From Hypsibius dujardini (Eukaryota > Tardigrada > Eutardigrada > Parachela > Hypsibiidae): a DNA stretch of 27,084 nucleotides. The position numbers were made by a program, and so were the translations under genes. Numbering within the stretch: the first letter of the stretch is position 1; every line of letters starts with the position of its first letter. The DNA is taken from positions 1 through 27,084 of the forward strand of contig LRSR01003759.1 of assembly GCA_001579985.1 (NCBI GenBank). Reading direction: 5' to 3'. The notes below the pieces were generated by a model. The model did no database searches. It was not told the origin of the DNA and worked only from the letters and a program-made list of their open reading frames with translations. Below are positions 9,794-21,033 of the stretch, piece after piece.

Positions 9794-10742
9794 AGTGGAG
9801 ACGGGTGCTTTTTGGTTTCGGATTTACAGGGACAACACTGTGAGAACAAATGTAGAAAAAGATGACAGATTGATGGTTGGTAAACCCGATCCGTACGAGT
9901 AGCAGTACGAGTACCGAGTAGCAGTAAACCTAAAGGAAGTGTCTGTTTATGGTTTTCTCTTCTGGAACAGCTGATCGATGACACAGCAGAATTTTGCTAG
10001 CGCTATTGGACGACTCCCACATCCCAACCGGCTAACTGTTCTACTGGGAGTGCTCCGGGTTCCCCGCATCGATCAAGTGGCGAAGATCCGTCACTGAACC
10101 AGACAAACTCGCACGTGCAGCCGTGTTCCGATTATCGTTTTTCGTCGAGAAATCGTGCCACGGCTGTATGTTTCATACAAACTCGTACTGTCTGTCAACG
10201 TAAACGTACAAACAGTACAAGTGCCCATACAAATACTGTAAGCTAAGAAGGTGGACGCCATTTCTCAGCACTGCATTGCTGTCCGAGGGTCGCAAGACCG
10301 TTTATTCTTATCTCGTGAGAAAATGTTGCACATCACCACCACAACGGAACGTCGTCATCTCGCGTTGTGTAATGAGGTCCACAGTGTTGATTCTGGTTTT
10401 TTTCTTAACGCGACTACCACAACAACTGTACAGCGCAAGGCAAACACAGCAAGCCCTGTTGTGTGACTCAAATGTAAGTTCATCTCTTGTCATTCGGCTT
10501 ATCCGACTAATCAGATGCATTCTTTCTTGTTGACGTGTGCGCTCACTACCGGAACCGGATTTTCCTCCCGACGAAACACAATAACATATTGCATTTTTCT
10601 CAGTTGATATTGGACACAGCAATTTTCTGCAATTCAAGTATATCTATCACGGGCTACTGGTACTGTACCTTCCCTTTATTGTATTTCTCGCTGGCCTCCC
10701 TTGAAGCACTCTGAAACCATCCATAAGTTCTTCGTTCTGAAA
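9794..10742. promoter_or_regulatory. Divergent spacer between SIRT4 and the secreted-protein gene
   Basis: About 950 bp between two divergent start codons (9793 minus and 10743 plus), so both promoters should lie here. The frames at 10251-10637 on either strand have no recognisable domain. I cannot point to a defined promoter element. Confidence 0.4.
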
Positions 10743-12656
10743 ATGTCCCGGAAATATATAGCTCTACTGACGGTTATTGGCTCCTTGGCAGTAATCACTA
10801 CTGGTAAGGCTCTTGTACGTGTACTTATTTCATTAATGTCTCTCATCATACAATGAAAGTCCTAATATTCGAACGACGTCACAGTGTCGTTTCTACTTTA
10901 CTGTCTCAAACTCCAGGCAGTTCAACAAACAGACAGTCAGACAGACAGTTCAACAAACAGACAGTCAGACAGACAGTCAGAAAGACAGTCAGACAGACAG
11001 TCAGACAGACAGTCAAACAGACAGTCAGTCCAACAGACAGGCAAACAGACAGACAAATAGACAAACAGACAGACAGTCAGACAGACAGTCAGTCCGAGCA
11101 AACGGTTCGATAGAAATAAACTCACGTGACCGTTCGAATCTCAGGACTTTCTTTGACTGTACAACATTTGACCTTAATCGAGTACGAGTATAGTAAGTAG
11201 CAGGGCTTTCGTTTTCAGTAACTGCAGCTCCTGTTAAGTCGTCGTCTTCTGAGGAGCCATCGTGGAAATCGTTCACATGTTGCTATTATTCAGACGGCAA
11301 ATACGTTTGCTATCCGGAGCATCGCAGTCGCAACCAGACCGATGACCCGGCGGAAAATGACCGTGTCGACAAGGCCTTTGCTATTGTGCATTTGGGGAAA
11401 CCAGTTACCGGCACTTGGGAAACGTCCGATGGTAAGAGGAGTCTTCCCGCTAGCTGGTTCGCTCCTTCTCTTGAGTCTAAACTGTACATGCATTAATAAT
11501 GCTTTTGTGATTATATACTAACGAGTAAGGGTATTCGAAGTTCGCTTATTTGCACGTCTATTTCGCTATTTCAAACTCAATAATCTCCCTGGTTTTGCAC
11601 GTTTTTGCAACGGTGATACGAGGACACGCCCCCTGGCTTACCTGAGGCTATGTCTCATTCGCTAATCTCAACTCACATGGACCACTCACAAGACAGATGC
11701 ACACAATTAGCGAGCAGCTGCTTTTCTCGCTTATCTTCAAAACCAGGGAGATTAGCGAGTTTGAATTAGCGAATTAGCGAGTTTGAATTAGCGAAATAAT
11801 CGCTGCAAATAAGCGAACTTTGAATACCCTTACTGTAGAGTCTCTACCACTTGGTGCCAGTTTTTAATGACCCTGTGTAATATGACTGCAGGGTAGCACA
11901 GTGTGTTCAGGCATAATATACGGGTTGGTCTAAAAATTGGCACCAAATGGTTGAGACCCTACAGTACACCTGTGCGGTGGGATTGCAGTCTGCTTGTTTA
12001 CTAGCAATCGGTTCATTCAAAGGCTTGGTAGGTGGTGATGCCCGAGTATTAGAAGTACTTTTTGTTGTGCTTCCAGGATTCTTCACACTGTTAGCACCGG
12101 CGGGACGGAAGAAATACATCGGAACCTGCTTATTCAGCGAGACCGGCGCCTGGCAGTGCAGTGGGCCTCCCACGTTCACAACGCACGCCGACGGCAGCAT
12201 GAGCGGAGTTGGAGGCGGCCTGTTCCAGGGCGACCATTACACCGGAATTCCCGGAGGTACAGGACGTGGTAGTGGGTACTACCGGTGGTAGTGGGTACTA
12301 CTGGTGGTATTGGGTACTAACGGTGGTAATGGGTACTACCGGTGGTAATGGGTACTAACGGTGGTAATGGGTACTACCGGTGGTAATGGGTACTACCGGT
12401 GGTAATGGGTACTACCGGTGGTAATGGGTACTACTGGTGGTAGTGGGTACTACCGGTGGTAATGGATACTACTGGTGGTAGTGGGTACTACCGGTGGTAG
12501 TGGGTACTACCGGTGGTAATGGGTACTACCACCGGGCAAGTCGTTGCGCTTGTTGTTAGTATTTTACCACTTCTTGTATTGTTCATTTCAGGTCCGATCA
12601 AGGTTTCTGTCAAGTCGGAATTCCCGTCGAATCTAGTCGCGAACGGTTCAGCTTAA
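10743..12656 (+). CDS. Small secreted protein of unknown family, four exons
   Basis: Predicted 172 residues. Exons: 10743-10803, 11219-11431, 12077-12256, 12592-12656, all GT-AG and all junctions phase 1, so the frame is open to TAA. Exon 1 encodes a signal peptide (MSRKYIALLTVIGSLAVITT), so the protein should enter the secretory pathway. The mature part has a Ser-rich start, five cysteines (FTCCYY, YVCYP, GTCLF, WQCSG), an N-glycosylation sequon NQT, and a central GTWETSDGFF stretch followed by RKKYIGTC and a Gly-rich GVGGGLFQG. The GTW could hint at a small beta-barrel, but this is weak and I do not assign a family. Intron 2 carries a 303-bp transposon, intron 3 a 19-bp minisatellite, intron 1 a CAGA-type microsatellite. 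Confidence 0.8.
10918..11093. repeat. CAGACAGT-type microsatellite in intron 1 of the secreted gene
   Basis: Degenerate tandem CAGA/CAGT/CAAA tetranucleotides, including a duplicated segment beginning CAGTTCAACAAACAGACAG. Long open frames crossing it on both strands are produced by the repeat. Confidence 0.93.
11528..11830. mobile_element. TA-flanked MITE, AGGGTATTC family, copy 2
   Basis: A 303-bp element with TA at 11526-11527 and 11831-11832, ends AGGGTATTCGAAGTTCG and the complement of AGGGTATTCAAAGTTCG. It is in the opposite orientation to the copy at 8218-8524 and shares its interior, including GACACGCCCCCTGGCTTACC. A local duplication of GAATTAGCGA-type sequence near the right end distinguishes it. 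It lies in intron 2 of the secreted gene. Confidence 0.9.
12266..12530. repeat. 19-bp minisatellite, about 14 copies, in intron 3 of the secreted gene
   Basis: Head-to-tail copies of GGTGGTAATGGGTACTACC with A/G, C/T and C/A variants. It begins about 9 bp after the donor site and fills most of the 335-bp intron. There are no spacers, so it is not a CRISPR array. Confidence 0.95.
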
Positions 12657-13031
12657 ATTGGTCCTGTGCTTTATTTTGTTCACACATTAAGATTACTATG
12701 CCAAAGTTTGTCAGAGTTTTCGTGTACATTCTTCTGTATCAATTAAATAGTAAAGTAAATGGATGTGGAGTAGAGATGATATTGTACATAGTCCACCTCC
12801 ACACAAAAGCAGTTTATTGACCCGAGTTAGTGCCCGCTCTTTGCTATAGTTCCTTCCCGGTTTTCGAGCTTCGAGCGTCAATCTTTTTGAGTGACTAGCA
12901 ACGCAATACGATTGTCCCACTTTCAAGTTAAAGTACCGAGAAGAGGACAATGATTCCATTATACAGTGCCTCTTTACAGGCTGAGGTCTTTCTTGCATCC
13001 TCCTCCGATCAGCCGATAATCGACGGAGAAA
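12657..13031. other. Spacer between the secreted gene and the WD40 gene
   Basis: 375 bp holding the 3' end of one gene and the promoter of the next, both on the plus strand. No RNA gene or repeat is seen; the minus-strand frame at 12711-12998 has no recognisable features. Confidence 0.5.
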
Positions 13032-13914
13032 ATGAAGCGTACACCAAGTGAGATGAGCAGTAACTTTCAGTCGAACATCTTTTGTCCCTATGAATTATCA
13101 TGGATAGGGAAACGAACAACCACAAAACTAACTGACACTTTACTCGGAGAAGTGTTTGGCTCAAAGAAGGAAGCGGACCTAGTTTACAGCGAGGACCTGA
13201 GAAAAGTTCGTTTTCGTCCTAATGATCTTGCGATGATGGATGTGATAGACAGTCTTTCTCTTGTAGTCTTTGACGAAGAAAGTCCGCTTTGCAAACGGTC
13301 GTGCAATAAGGAGTTTGATCTTTTTCAATGATGACGACAACGTTGCGACTAGTGCGGATGAGAATAAGGTTAAAATCTGGCGGCTATGGGATCGCACCCT
13401 GTTGCACACCTTTGATGGGGTGCAAGGCCCAGTCTCCCAAGTGAGGGTCACCAGAGATACTAAACAGTAAGACTCATTTCCATGCAGCTCCTCTGCACTC
13501 AGCAGATTTACAAGAGGAAACATGTGGCCAGCTGTAGGTCAATTTTACAGAATTGTTGGTGCAGGCACGGACTCGCGATTATACCTGTGGGACCTCCAGT
13601 CCGGTCACCCTGTCTGGATTCGAGAAACTGATTTCGGTCTGCTGTGCTGTGACGTAGCGTACGACGGGAATCTCGTTGTTACAGGATCGGATACAGACCA
13701 TACTATTCTGTTTTGGGATCGCCGCACTGGGGATATAGTTCAAGGCCTTCCGAATATGTTCTCGGGCAGTGTGACAAAAACAATCTTTTCACCGGACGGC
13801 TCGAGAATGGCTGCATGTGCTCTCGTAAGTTTGACTGGTTACAGTACTTAGCTATAGAGACATACAGGCACACAAACACACAGGCAGACAGACATACATA
13901 TAGACAGACAGAGC

Positions 13915-13972
<58 letters not shown>

Positions 13973-14530
13973 GACAAGCTAGTATTTGTTGTGAACGTTT
14001 TTGATCAGGAAGGTCCTGCTAAATTATTCGATCTCCGTGCACGACGAACCGTCCTGACATTCAATGACGACTGCGTTCTGCGCACCGGCCTTGCCTTTTC
14101 CAAGGACGGTCGAAAGCTTCTCACTTCCGCCATGAACTCACGGCTCAATCTTTATGACCTATCCACGGGCACACATCGGAAGAACCCAATCGGCACTGCA
14201 TTAAACATTATGCGTCCGGCGTGTCTGACCTGCTGCGATTTTTCAACCCTGGAGTCGCAGCTGTTTTGCTGCGGTTCGACCGATGGCCGTGTCATGATAT
14301 GGGACGCCGACCGGATGGACAATCTTTTCGATTTGATTTCTCACGACGGGCGAATCACTGGTTGTGCGTTCACCCCCAGCAGCAAATACTTGATGACCAG
14401 CTGCGAGGATGGAACCGGAAGGTTGTGGAGCATTAGTGAGCTGAAGAACATCAAGCGGTATCGTTGGAAACGGGAGAAAGACCCACCCATTTCAACAGTA
14501 CTACATAGCAGTCGAAGTCGTCTGTCTTGA
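13032..14530 (+). CDS. WD40 repeat protein, four exons
   Basis: Predicted 389 residues. Exons: 13032-13205, 13267-13466, 13551-13824, 14009-14530. The first intron is only 61 bp with a weak donor (GTTCGT) but a strong pyrimidine tract and acceptor; the other junctions are clear GT-AG and the joined frame is open to TGA. At least six WD-type blades are visible, from motifs such as ENKVKIWRLWD, SRLYLWDLQSG, TILFWDRRTG, PAKLFDLRARR, SRLNLYDLSTG, GRVMIWDAD and GTGRLWSISE, each preceded by a hydrophobic-GSDD/TSAD-type strand. Such proteins form beta-propeller scaffolds. No other domain is seen; the first 58 residues are non-repeat. I do not recognise a specific orthologue; the start ATG and first exon are the least certain parts. 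Confidence 0.85.
13917..13971. repeat. (CAGA)n microsatellite in WD40 intron 3
   Basis: Near-perfect CAGA tetranucleotide run in the intron 13825-14008, with more degenerate copies from about 13863. Confidence 0.95.
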
Positions 14531-14947
14531 TTGCCTAGTAATCGATCGATCGCTAAAGTTGCCTGTAATTGCAGTGTGTTGTCTGCGAGGGGAGCTTTCC
14601 AGCAGTGGAGGCCAAACGATCGGTCAACTCGAAAGATTACCGTTGCGTGTTCTGCCGGTTGGAGGAAAGGTTCCCGGAAGACCTCACTCCGGAACAACAC
14701 TGTCCGGTCACTGCCCCTCCCACTGAAGTATTGAAGCACTAGGTGTTCGGACACTGAAGTACATGAAAATAGTTCTCCATAGACAAATATGTCGTTATTG
14801 CAAGAGTGCTGGCTAAAAAAGTGTACATTGAAAGAGACATTTATTGCGCGTATAAAAACTCATCTTCAAATATGTCAGTGCGTTATTCCGAATCAGTGAA
14901 TCAATCGACAGATTGAGGTTAAATGCAGGTTTTTATCCTATGTAAAA
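14531..14947. other. Convergent spacer between WD40 and RhoGEF genes
   Basis: 417 bp between two stop codons on opposite strands. It must contain both 3' untranslated ends. The open frames (14531-14734 plus, 14341-14754 minus) are antisense or extend from the WD40 gene and show no domain. No repeat or structured RNA seen. Confidence 0.5.
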
Positions 14948-15853
14948 TCAAATGTACGTTTCTTCTAAATCGTCCGAGTCAAATAGCAAAACTTCAGTTG
15001 GGTCCTCGTTATCACTGGTCGACGATCTATTCGCCCGTCCCGGTCTGCCCATGGCCACAGGTTCGCTGCCCATGGCCACAGGTTCGCCGAATTGGAAAAA
15101 CACCTCAGTCACAAACATTTCCTGAATATCGGCGTAATCGGTCTCGGTCTCCGTGGTCTCAATGGCTGTTTCAGTGTGATTTAAATATAGAATATTTTCA
15201 GTGGATTCTTCCATTTTGTGCTGTCTGCCATCGCTGCCGGCACCGCTGTCGTAAGGTGATCCCGGATGCTGGCAGTGGTCCAACTGGTCAACAACGTCAG
15301 ACTCTTCTTGGTTTTCATCGTCTGCGATGCTGGTTGTGCTGCCGGATTTTGAAGAACCCTTGCTGTTCACTGCAGGTTTGCAGGCATCATCCTCCGAAAA
15401 CGACCCACTTCGCTGACGGTACGATGGCTTACTCGCTATGGTGCTGCTATGAATGTCTGCGGATCCCACCGTGTCGGTGAAGTGCCGTTTGAGGCGGTGA
15501 ATGTTATTGCGGATATTACGGAAAGCGTTTTTGCGGTTTAGAAGATTGCTGTTGGTGTGGGACAGGAAACGTTTGCTGCGCGTTTGCGGCGGTGTTGGAG
15601 GATGAAATTTGCCGACGCAGACTGGCGGTTCTGCCATGGTATCTGCAGATGCGATTTCGTTGTCTGGCTCGTCTGTTGTCTCAAACACGCTGACTTCTCT
15701 CATCATATCCGGTGAGTCGATTCTTTCTAATAGATTGTCATCGTCGTTGCAGTCCTCGTCGTCTAGCGGTAAATCTTGTATGTCATTCATATCGTTCACG
15801 ACTGTAATGACCGGTTGATTCGTTACAATAGAGCAGACAAGCAGTCGCTTCTA

Positions 15854-15888
<35 letters not shown>

Positions 15889-16935
15889 GCCTTCTTTTAC
15901 TCACTTACCGTCGGTTTTTTGTTCCGGTCCTGACTCTTTCCCGTGTGCAGCAAACGAAAACTCGTTGAAGGAGTTGCTCCGTACATTGGGCGAGCTATTT
16001 GGCGGAAAAGACATTGACGGATGTAATCTACCTGTTTCGGCCTGTTTTGCCTGAAGGTCGTCGTGGCTCTGCGATCTTGATCTCATCAATGGAGGATGCG
16101 AAGGAATCGTGTATCCTTCCCCCTCCGATATAGTGTCGGATTCGGTCACCTGCAGTGTCGGATGGGAACACTGGGGCTCGATGTTGTCCGGACCGTCCGT
16201 GCTGGTTTCATCATAATCCGCGTAATCATAATCAGGGCAAGGGCTTGGTGAGCTGAAACCCTCATCGACGGAGTTCAGTTGGATTTGAATTATTGGATTT
16301 CTCAAAACAGGAATTGTTGTTTGCGATTTCTCAAGATTTTTCTAAGAAGAGAGCAATTTTGTAACTTAATTTGAGTCCCCAAGCGGTTTGTAAGAGCGAA
16401 TGACGTACTATTGCCTTTTGAACAGCCAGTATCAGGGCATCCATTTGAGCGGGATTACTGGCAATAATAATGTGGGCGTCGGTAACACTTTTCAACAACC
16501 CATGGAGGACGACCAATAGAAATGCTGCCGTTTCCTTCAGCGGATGGATTTGAATATGTCCAAGAGGAATGGGACTGCGAAAGATCTTTAGTTTCGTTGT
16601 TCCTGCCTTTTTGCTGCTACTGCCTGATCGTCTGCAGAGCATGACCACGTCGGAGAAGATAAAAAATGAAGTTTCCGTTCGTTTGATATCATCCACTCGT
16701 TTTACTCTCACTGTAAATTCTTTGATAAATTTCCGATTGTCGTGCAAGTGCCCTGCAGTAGACGTGTATGGTTTCAACAACTGTAAAAAATATTGAATCC
16801 GGAATAAATTTTACTCCTTATGCAGACACTGATACGCAGATATACAGATACCGAATACTGCAGATTTTTAGATATTAATGTACAAATATATAGTTGTAGC
16901 TGCAGATTACGGCAGTTCCAGATAACAAAACACAT

Positions 16936-16976
<41 letters not shown>

Positions 16977-16991
16977 GAAACAGACAGAGAA

Positions 16992-17024
<33 letters not shown>

Positions 17025-17037
17025 GAGACAGATAGGC

Positions 17038-17068
<31 letters not shown>

Positions 17069-19311
17069 TAAACAAGCAGACCGGCGAACAAACAGACATA
17101 CAGACATACGGACAGATAAACCGACCAATCCAACTCAATACTGGTGACGTGTCTGCCGGGATTGCTGAGATGCTCTTACCGCTTTGACCTCCTCTGAAGC
17201 ACTCCCATCAAAGACGTCATAACCAGCGATGCGTTCATAAATATTCTGAAGAGCCTCGTGCTCCTCGGTCTCTTTGACCTGTTCGTTAATCTTGTGTACG
17301 AATTTCTCCATACTATTGATCATGTTCTGCAGCAGTGTCTTCTGTTGTTGATCGTTCGTCTTGGTCAGGATTGCACCAAGGAGGATATGGTACCGTTGGA
17401 CATGCTGCACCGGCTTAAAGAGCCAGGCAGTTAGAGCGTGTCGCTCGCTGACTGGTTGCGTTGAGAACCACTACACAGGATGCGAAACTTAGGCGCCAAT
17501 TCCAGTGATCCATGCATTTACGGAGTACTGAGCACTGACCTCCATCAACGACTGAAAATACTCGTTTCCGCTCTTTTCAGCTTTATAATAAGCCGCCAAG
17601 TTATGGTATTGCGGGCAATATACCAAGTAAGCTTTGAGGTGATCCTCCACCTAAACAATATATATGTTTAGCAATTAAAATACAGTACAATTGAAAAATA
17701 AACTGAGCAACTTACGTTTATGAAGCCGTTGTAGAGTGAGGAGCTGGTTACATCCAGTGCAGCTCCCGTGGGATTTTGAAGTAAAGGTGCGAAACAGTTG
17801 TTCCAAAAGGTTCGGTTGGTCAGCAGGAGCTCTTCGATGTTACCAAAAACCCGATCCTTGTCATACTGAAATGAAAAAAGACCCCCAACCCAATGATACA
17901 TGTTGCTTGAAACCATTTGAGCGGATCTGGGATGCGGACCTGAAACCAGGGGAAATTACGCGCTTGAAGATCATCAAAAGCCGCCATATGAAAGGAGCAG
18001 AGAGTCTCCAGCTTGCGTATGTAGCTGAGTTCTTTTTCGAGGAGTTCCCAGACCGCTTCCTGTTGGTCGCATTGTTTCTTGCTCAATCCCTGCCAGATAA
18101 CAAAATTTAAGGGTCTGTATATAGACCTAGACATGTACGGTATATGCACTGTACAGTACAGTACAGTAATTTTATCCAGCCAAGTTGAGACAGTTTTCTT
18201 TTCTCCTTCTAAGTTGTCAACAAGCAACTCAAGTCAGAATAAAAAAATACTCATTTTTGTTCAAGCTTCAATGATACCGTCATCCAGCGATAAGCTGTTT
18301 TGTTTACCGACGACTGTCCACTGTCCAGTTAACGAAATGTGCACTTTCCCAGCAATTTTAGAAGGAGAATTAACGAAACTAAAACGATTTCGAAGGGGCA
18401 CATCGAAGAAACAAAAATCAGAAACTTTTCGAAGCCATCAGGCAGGCTGTAGATTTTCCAGTGGTTTGAATATTGATTTTCTCACGTCGATACTAATTTG
18501 GTTAGTTTTCATTTGAGTTCTGAATCTTGTATAATGGTTACATAACCTGGTAAAGGGAATCATGGGTTTCCATAAAAAAATAGTTTGGGAAAATGAGGAA
18601 AGTGAGAAACTGGCGAAAAGTGTACAAAATAAATCTGTCTCAACTTGGCTGGGTAAAGCTACTGTAGTCACTGTAATCACTGTAATCACTGAAGAAATAC
18701 CTCAGTTTTAACTATAGCTCGCCAGCCCTCATCCGAGCTTTCAATGAGCTCGCACTTTGGTAAGGGCTCGAAAAGAACATCCTTGTGCCACGGTATGGCA
18801 GTTTTTTGCCATGAATTGAACACACTTTGCAGTTCCTTGCCTTGCTGAAAATCATTCAAGAAATACATCAAGTCAAACCGCGTTGTGGCGCTGTGAAATA
18901 ATTTTTTACGGTCCCAGACAAGAACTTTCTATACGATTTACGGTAGCTGCTGCCTTCTCAATCGGGAAAATTTGTAATCAAATTACGGCTGGCTAACCCT
19001 TTGAGCACTCAACCAGGCCAGCGTCAAGAAAGGATCACTTTTCCGCCGACTGGGGGAATTGCTGTTGGCGGTTGCGGCAATGGACGAGGTACTTCTTGGC
19101 CGCTGGGGCACACTTAGCAAAGGAGCATCCACCGTTGACGTCTGGCTGACGATCGAATTGCTACTGCACACACTGACTGTGTCTCCGTCAAGATCAGTCA
19201 ACACACTGCCGGGAGCCGTGTAGAAATGACTCTGTGAAGATCCCACTACCAAGGCCATATTCTCAGGGTTCTCCGGACGCGGAGGTGAGTCCTCCAGAGT
19301 GATAGGACCTC
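14948..19311 (-). CDS. PLEKHG5: PLEKHG5-like Rho guanine nucleotide exchange factor (DH-PH), 5' end unresolved
   Basis: Exons on the minus strand: 19311-18998, 18844-18701, 18089-17940, 17865-17716, 17650-17540, 17470-17180, 16780-16409, 16341-15909, 15801-14948; every junction is GT-AG and in phase, giving about 939 residues. Residues 154-387 (from the first supported codon) are a DH domain: conserved start QQEAVWELLEKELSYIRKLE, middle VEDHLKAYLVYCPQY, and the core helix LFKPVQHVQRYHILLGAIL. Residues 388-511 are a PH domain with FFIFSDVVMLCRR. Such proteins load GTP on Rho family GTPases at membranes; the helix wording is closest to PLEKHG5/PLEKHG6. The Ser-rich N-terminal part has a RRKSDP phosphorylation-type site. 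The long acidic, Ser-rich tail has a 21-bp coding duplication (EPVAMGS repeated, 15045-15086) and ends ETYI. The first exon begins in phase 1, so at least one exon lies upstream; the internal ATG at 19258 is an alternative start. Confidence 0.88.
15855..15889. repeat. (CTGT)n microsatellite in RhoGEF intron
   Basis: Perfect CTGT run in the 107-bp intron 15802-15908; on the transcribed strand it reads CAGA. It sits between branch region and donor of a very short intron. Confidence 0.95.
16936..17070. repeat. (CAGA)n microsatellite in RhoGEF intron
   Basis: Mostly CAGA tetranucleotides with AAACAGAGA interruptions in the intron 16781-17179. Several long minus-strand frames rich in Cys-Leu-Ser-Val come from this repeat and are not genes. 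Confidence 0.95.
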
Positions 19312-19502
19312 CTACACACGAACTTCCAAATAATAATTAAAGTAATGAAGATGATGATGAATGGCCATATCTTCGAGTCGGCGTTCGGTGGCTGCGTCCA
19401 ACACGCGCGCTCGCTCGTCGTCTGGGCTTCATATCTAGTCAGGTCACGTTGGCAAGACAATTCGTCATTGTACGGCGGGATGATAGGAGGCTTCCCTTTC
19501 CC
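19312..19502 (-). other. Possible upstream RhoGEF exon, unresolved
   Basis: On the minus strand an open frame follows a CTATAG acceptor at 19503 and reads GKGKPPIIPPYNDELS, then a Trp/Ile-rich hydrophobic stretch (PFIIIFITLIIIW). It is out of phase with the next supported exon and no good donor was found. It may be a real upstream exon with a donor I missed, or chance. Confidence 0.25.
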
Positions 19503-20103
19503 CTATAGGGGTTAAAGACCATGCTCGGAGATTACTGATAATGCAAATTTCAACGCAAACAGATTAATTAGTATACTGCCTCGCACTTTGCTGACGTGGT
19601 CGCCGGGATTAGTCAGACGCATCTTTAAGAATAGCGCGGTCCGGGGCATTTGGATCCGCAGCCGGAGGGCAGAACTTGGTTGGTAGGGCTAACAACGATT
19701 CGGACTGTCGATGGAGAGATATAATATCCCTAAAATATATGTATACCCAAACAACACTCTTACGATTTAGACATGTTTATAGTTTATGGGTTTGAATATC
19801 GTTACGTGAGACGATATCGTTCATAGTCGGGCCCGGTTTTAAAAGGTGTTCTGCTATTCACGCGTGTTTAATCTGCTGTGGTGTGTTGACTATTTGCACT
19901 GCTGCTGGCGACCTGGCGACCTGATACAGACACATCACACACCACAGGTAGACGCTTTGTGTGTACCGGAAACGAAGACTCAACATATCAGCCGGGCATC
20001 CACATTCGAATCGAAGACAACCATCGGCAGACACTTGAAGCCGGGGAACGTGACGGAAACACGCAAGATAACAAAGTGTGGCTTGTCGTACGCATAGTAC
20101 ATA

Positions 20104-20223
20104 CACACACGTGGCGAAACTTGCGCTGACCGAATTAAGCATTTTAACTCGACGGCTGTGTAAACATAAGACGAACGAGTGTGATGGCTTAACTCGGTTA
20201 GCGCAAGGTTTTCGCCACGTGTG
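20104..20223. mobile_element. TA-flanked palindromic MITE, CACACGTGGC family, copy C
   Basis: A 120-bp palindrome with TA at 20102-20103 and 20224-20225. Ends and inner arms match copies A, B and D; the arms read GGCGAAACTTGCGCTGACCG, slightly diverged from the others. Intergenic. Confidence 0.87.
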
Positions 20224-20291
20224 TAGCACTGCTGGAGTTATGCCGGGCGTCAGGGCAAATCGTAAATTTTCCCACGTTTTGCTTGCGTAAG

Positions 20292-20566
20292 TGATTGGTT
20301 CGACGAGTTGGCGACCATTTCGATTGACACATTGGGCCAAGTACTACCTGCGGGGGACTAGACGGGAAGACTCATTTTGTCTTGAACTCTACCCAGCCGG
20401 ACGCAACTCTAATCTGCCGTGGCCGTCAGCAGTTATTGTTCCTATCAAAGCGCTAAATCCGGTTGCTGATGAGCTGGAGGCACTTGTCATTCCATTGGAA
20501 TGCCAAACTTTTATCCCACCTGTTTTAATTACACTTTCATTGCCTGATCATCACGTCATCATCTGA
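20292..20566 (+). CDS. Possible terminal exon or gene remnant, weak
   Basis: An open frame of about 91 codons ending in TGA, directly after an AG that could be a splice acceptor (20290-20291) and lacking an ATG at its start. Its translation has protein-like composition (FCLELYPAGRNSNLPWPSAV, ending SLPDHHVII) but I recognise no family and no upstream exon. It could be a decayed gene or a chance frame. Confidence 0.22.
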
Positions 20567-20758
20567 GAACATTCTTCTCAAACTGCACACACATGTGCGC
20601 TGTCGTAAAGGCACCAATACGAAAGTATTGTCATCACCCAAACTGAACATCTTGCTCGGAGGCCATCAGTGAGATTGCAGCGGCAATCAATAAGGTCCAC
20701 TGCATCGCGACAAAACTACGATGCACAAAATCGTAACACACGACCTTGACGGACAGGC

Positions 20759-20805
20759 AGAGAGAGAGAGAGAGGGAGAGAGGGAGAGAGGGAGAGAGGG
20801 AGAGA

Positions 20806-20837
<32 letters not shown>
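20759..20837. repeat. GA-rich microsatellite
   Basis: AG dinucleotides interrupted by GGGAGAGA units, about 79 bp, purine-only on the plus strand. Confidence 0.95.
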
Positions 20838-20840
<3 letters not shown>

Positions 20841-21033
20841 GCTAGAAAGGCCCTCAATCAGAAAGGATAAAAAGGAGAAGCAAACCAATACCAGTACTCG
20901 TCATAACAGAAGCGTCAACAACGTGCAAAGTAACAGAAAGATACCTCAAGCTAACTGTCCGTGGTCGTGAACTGTAACTGTAATAATAGATCTCGTGAAC
21001 TGTAACAAGTGCAGCAGCGATCCATGTTCCCCA

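Larger units (their letters stand above)
19503..21033. other. Region between RhoGEF and the GC3-rich ORF, mostly non-coding
   Basis: Holds the likely 5' end or promoter of the RhoGEF gene, one palindromic transposon (20104-20223), a GA-rich microsatellite and a weak coding candidate at 20292-20566. The 160-residue minus-strand frame at 19858-20340 runs straight through the transposon and is rejected as a gene. Confidence 0.45.

Noticed and set aside
10251-10637. Overlapping frames between SIRT4 and the secreted gene
   Set aside because: Different phases and strands compete, none has a domain or splice context; likely promoter DNA.
12266-12530. Regular direct repeats resembling a CRISPR array
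   Set aside because: 19-bp units abut with no unique spacers, within a eukaryotic intron; it is a minisatellite. The same applies to 25199-25297.
16774-17138. Cys-Leu-Ser-Val-rich minus-strand frames that look like membrane proteins
   Set aside because: Translations of a CAGA microsatellite inside a RhoGEF intron.
19858-20340. 160-codon minus-strand frame
   Set aside because: Runs through transposon copy C and has no domain or signal; chance frame.
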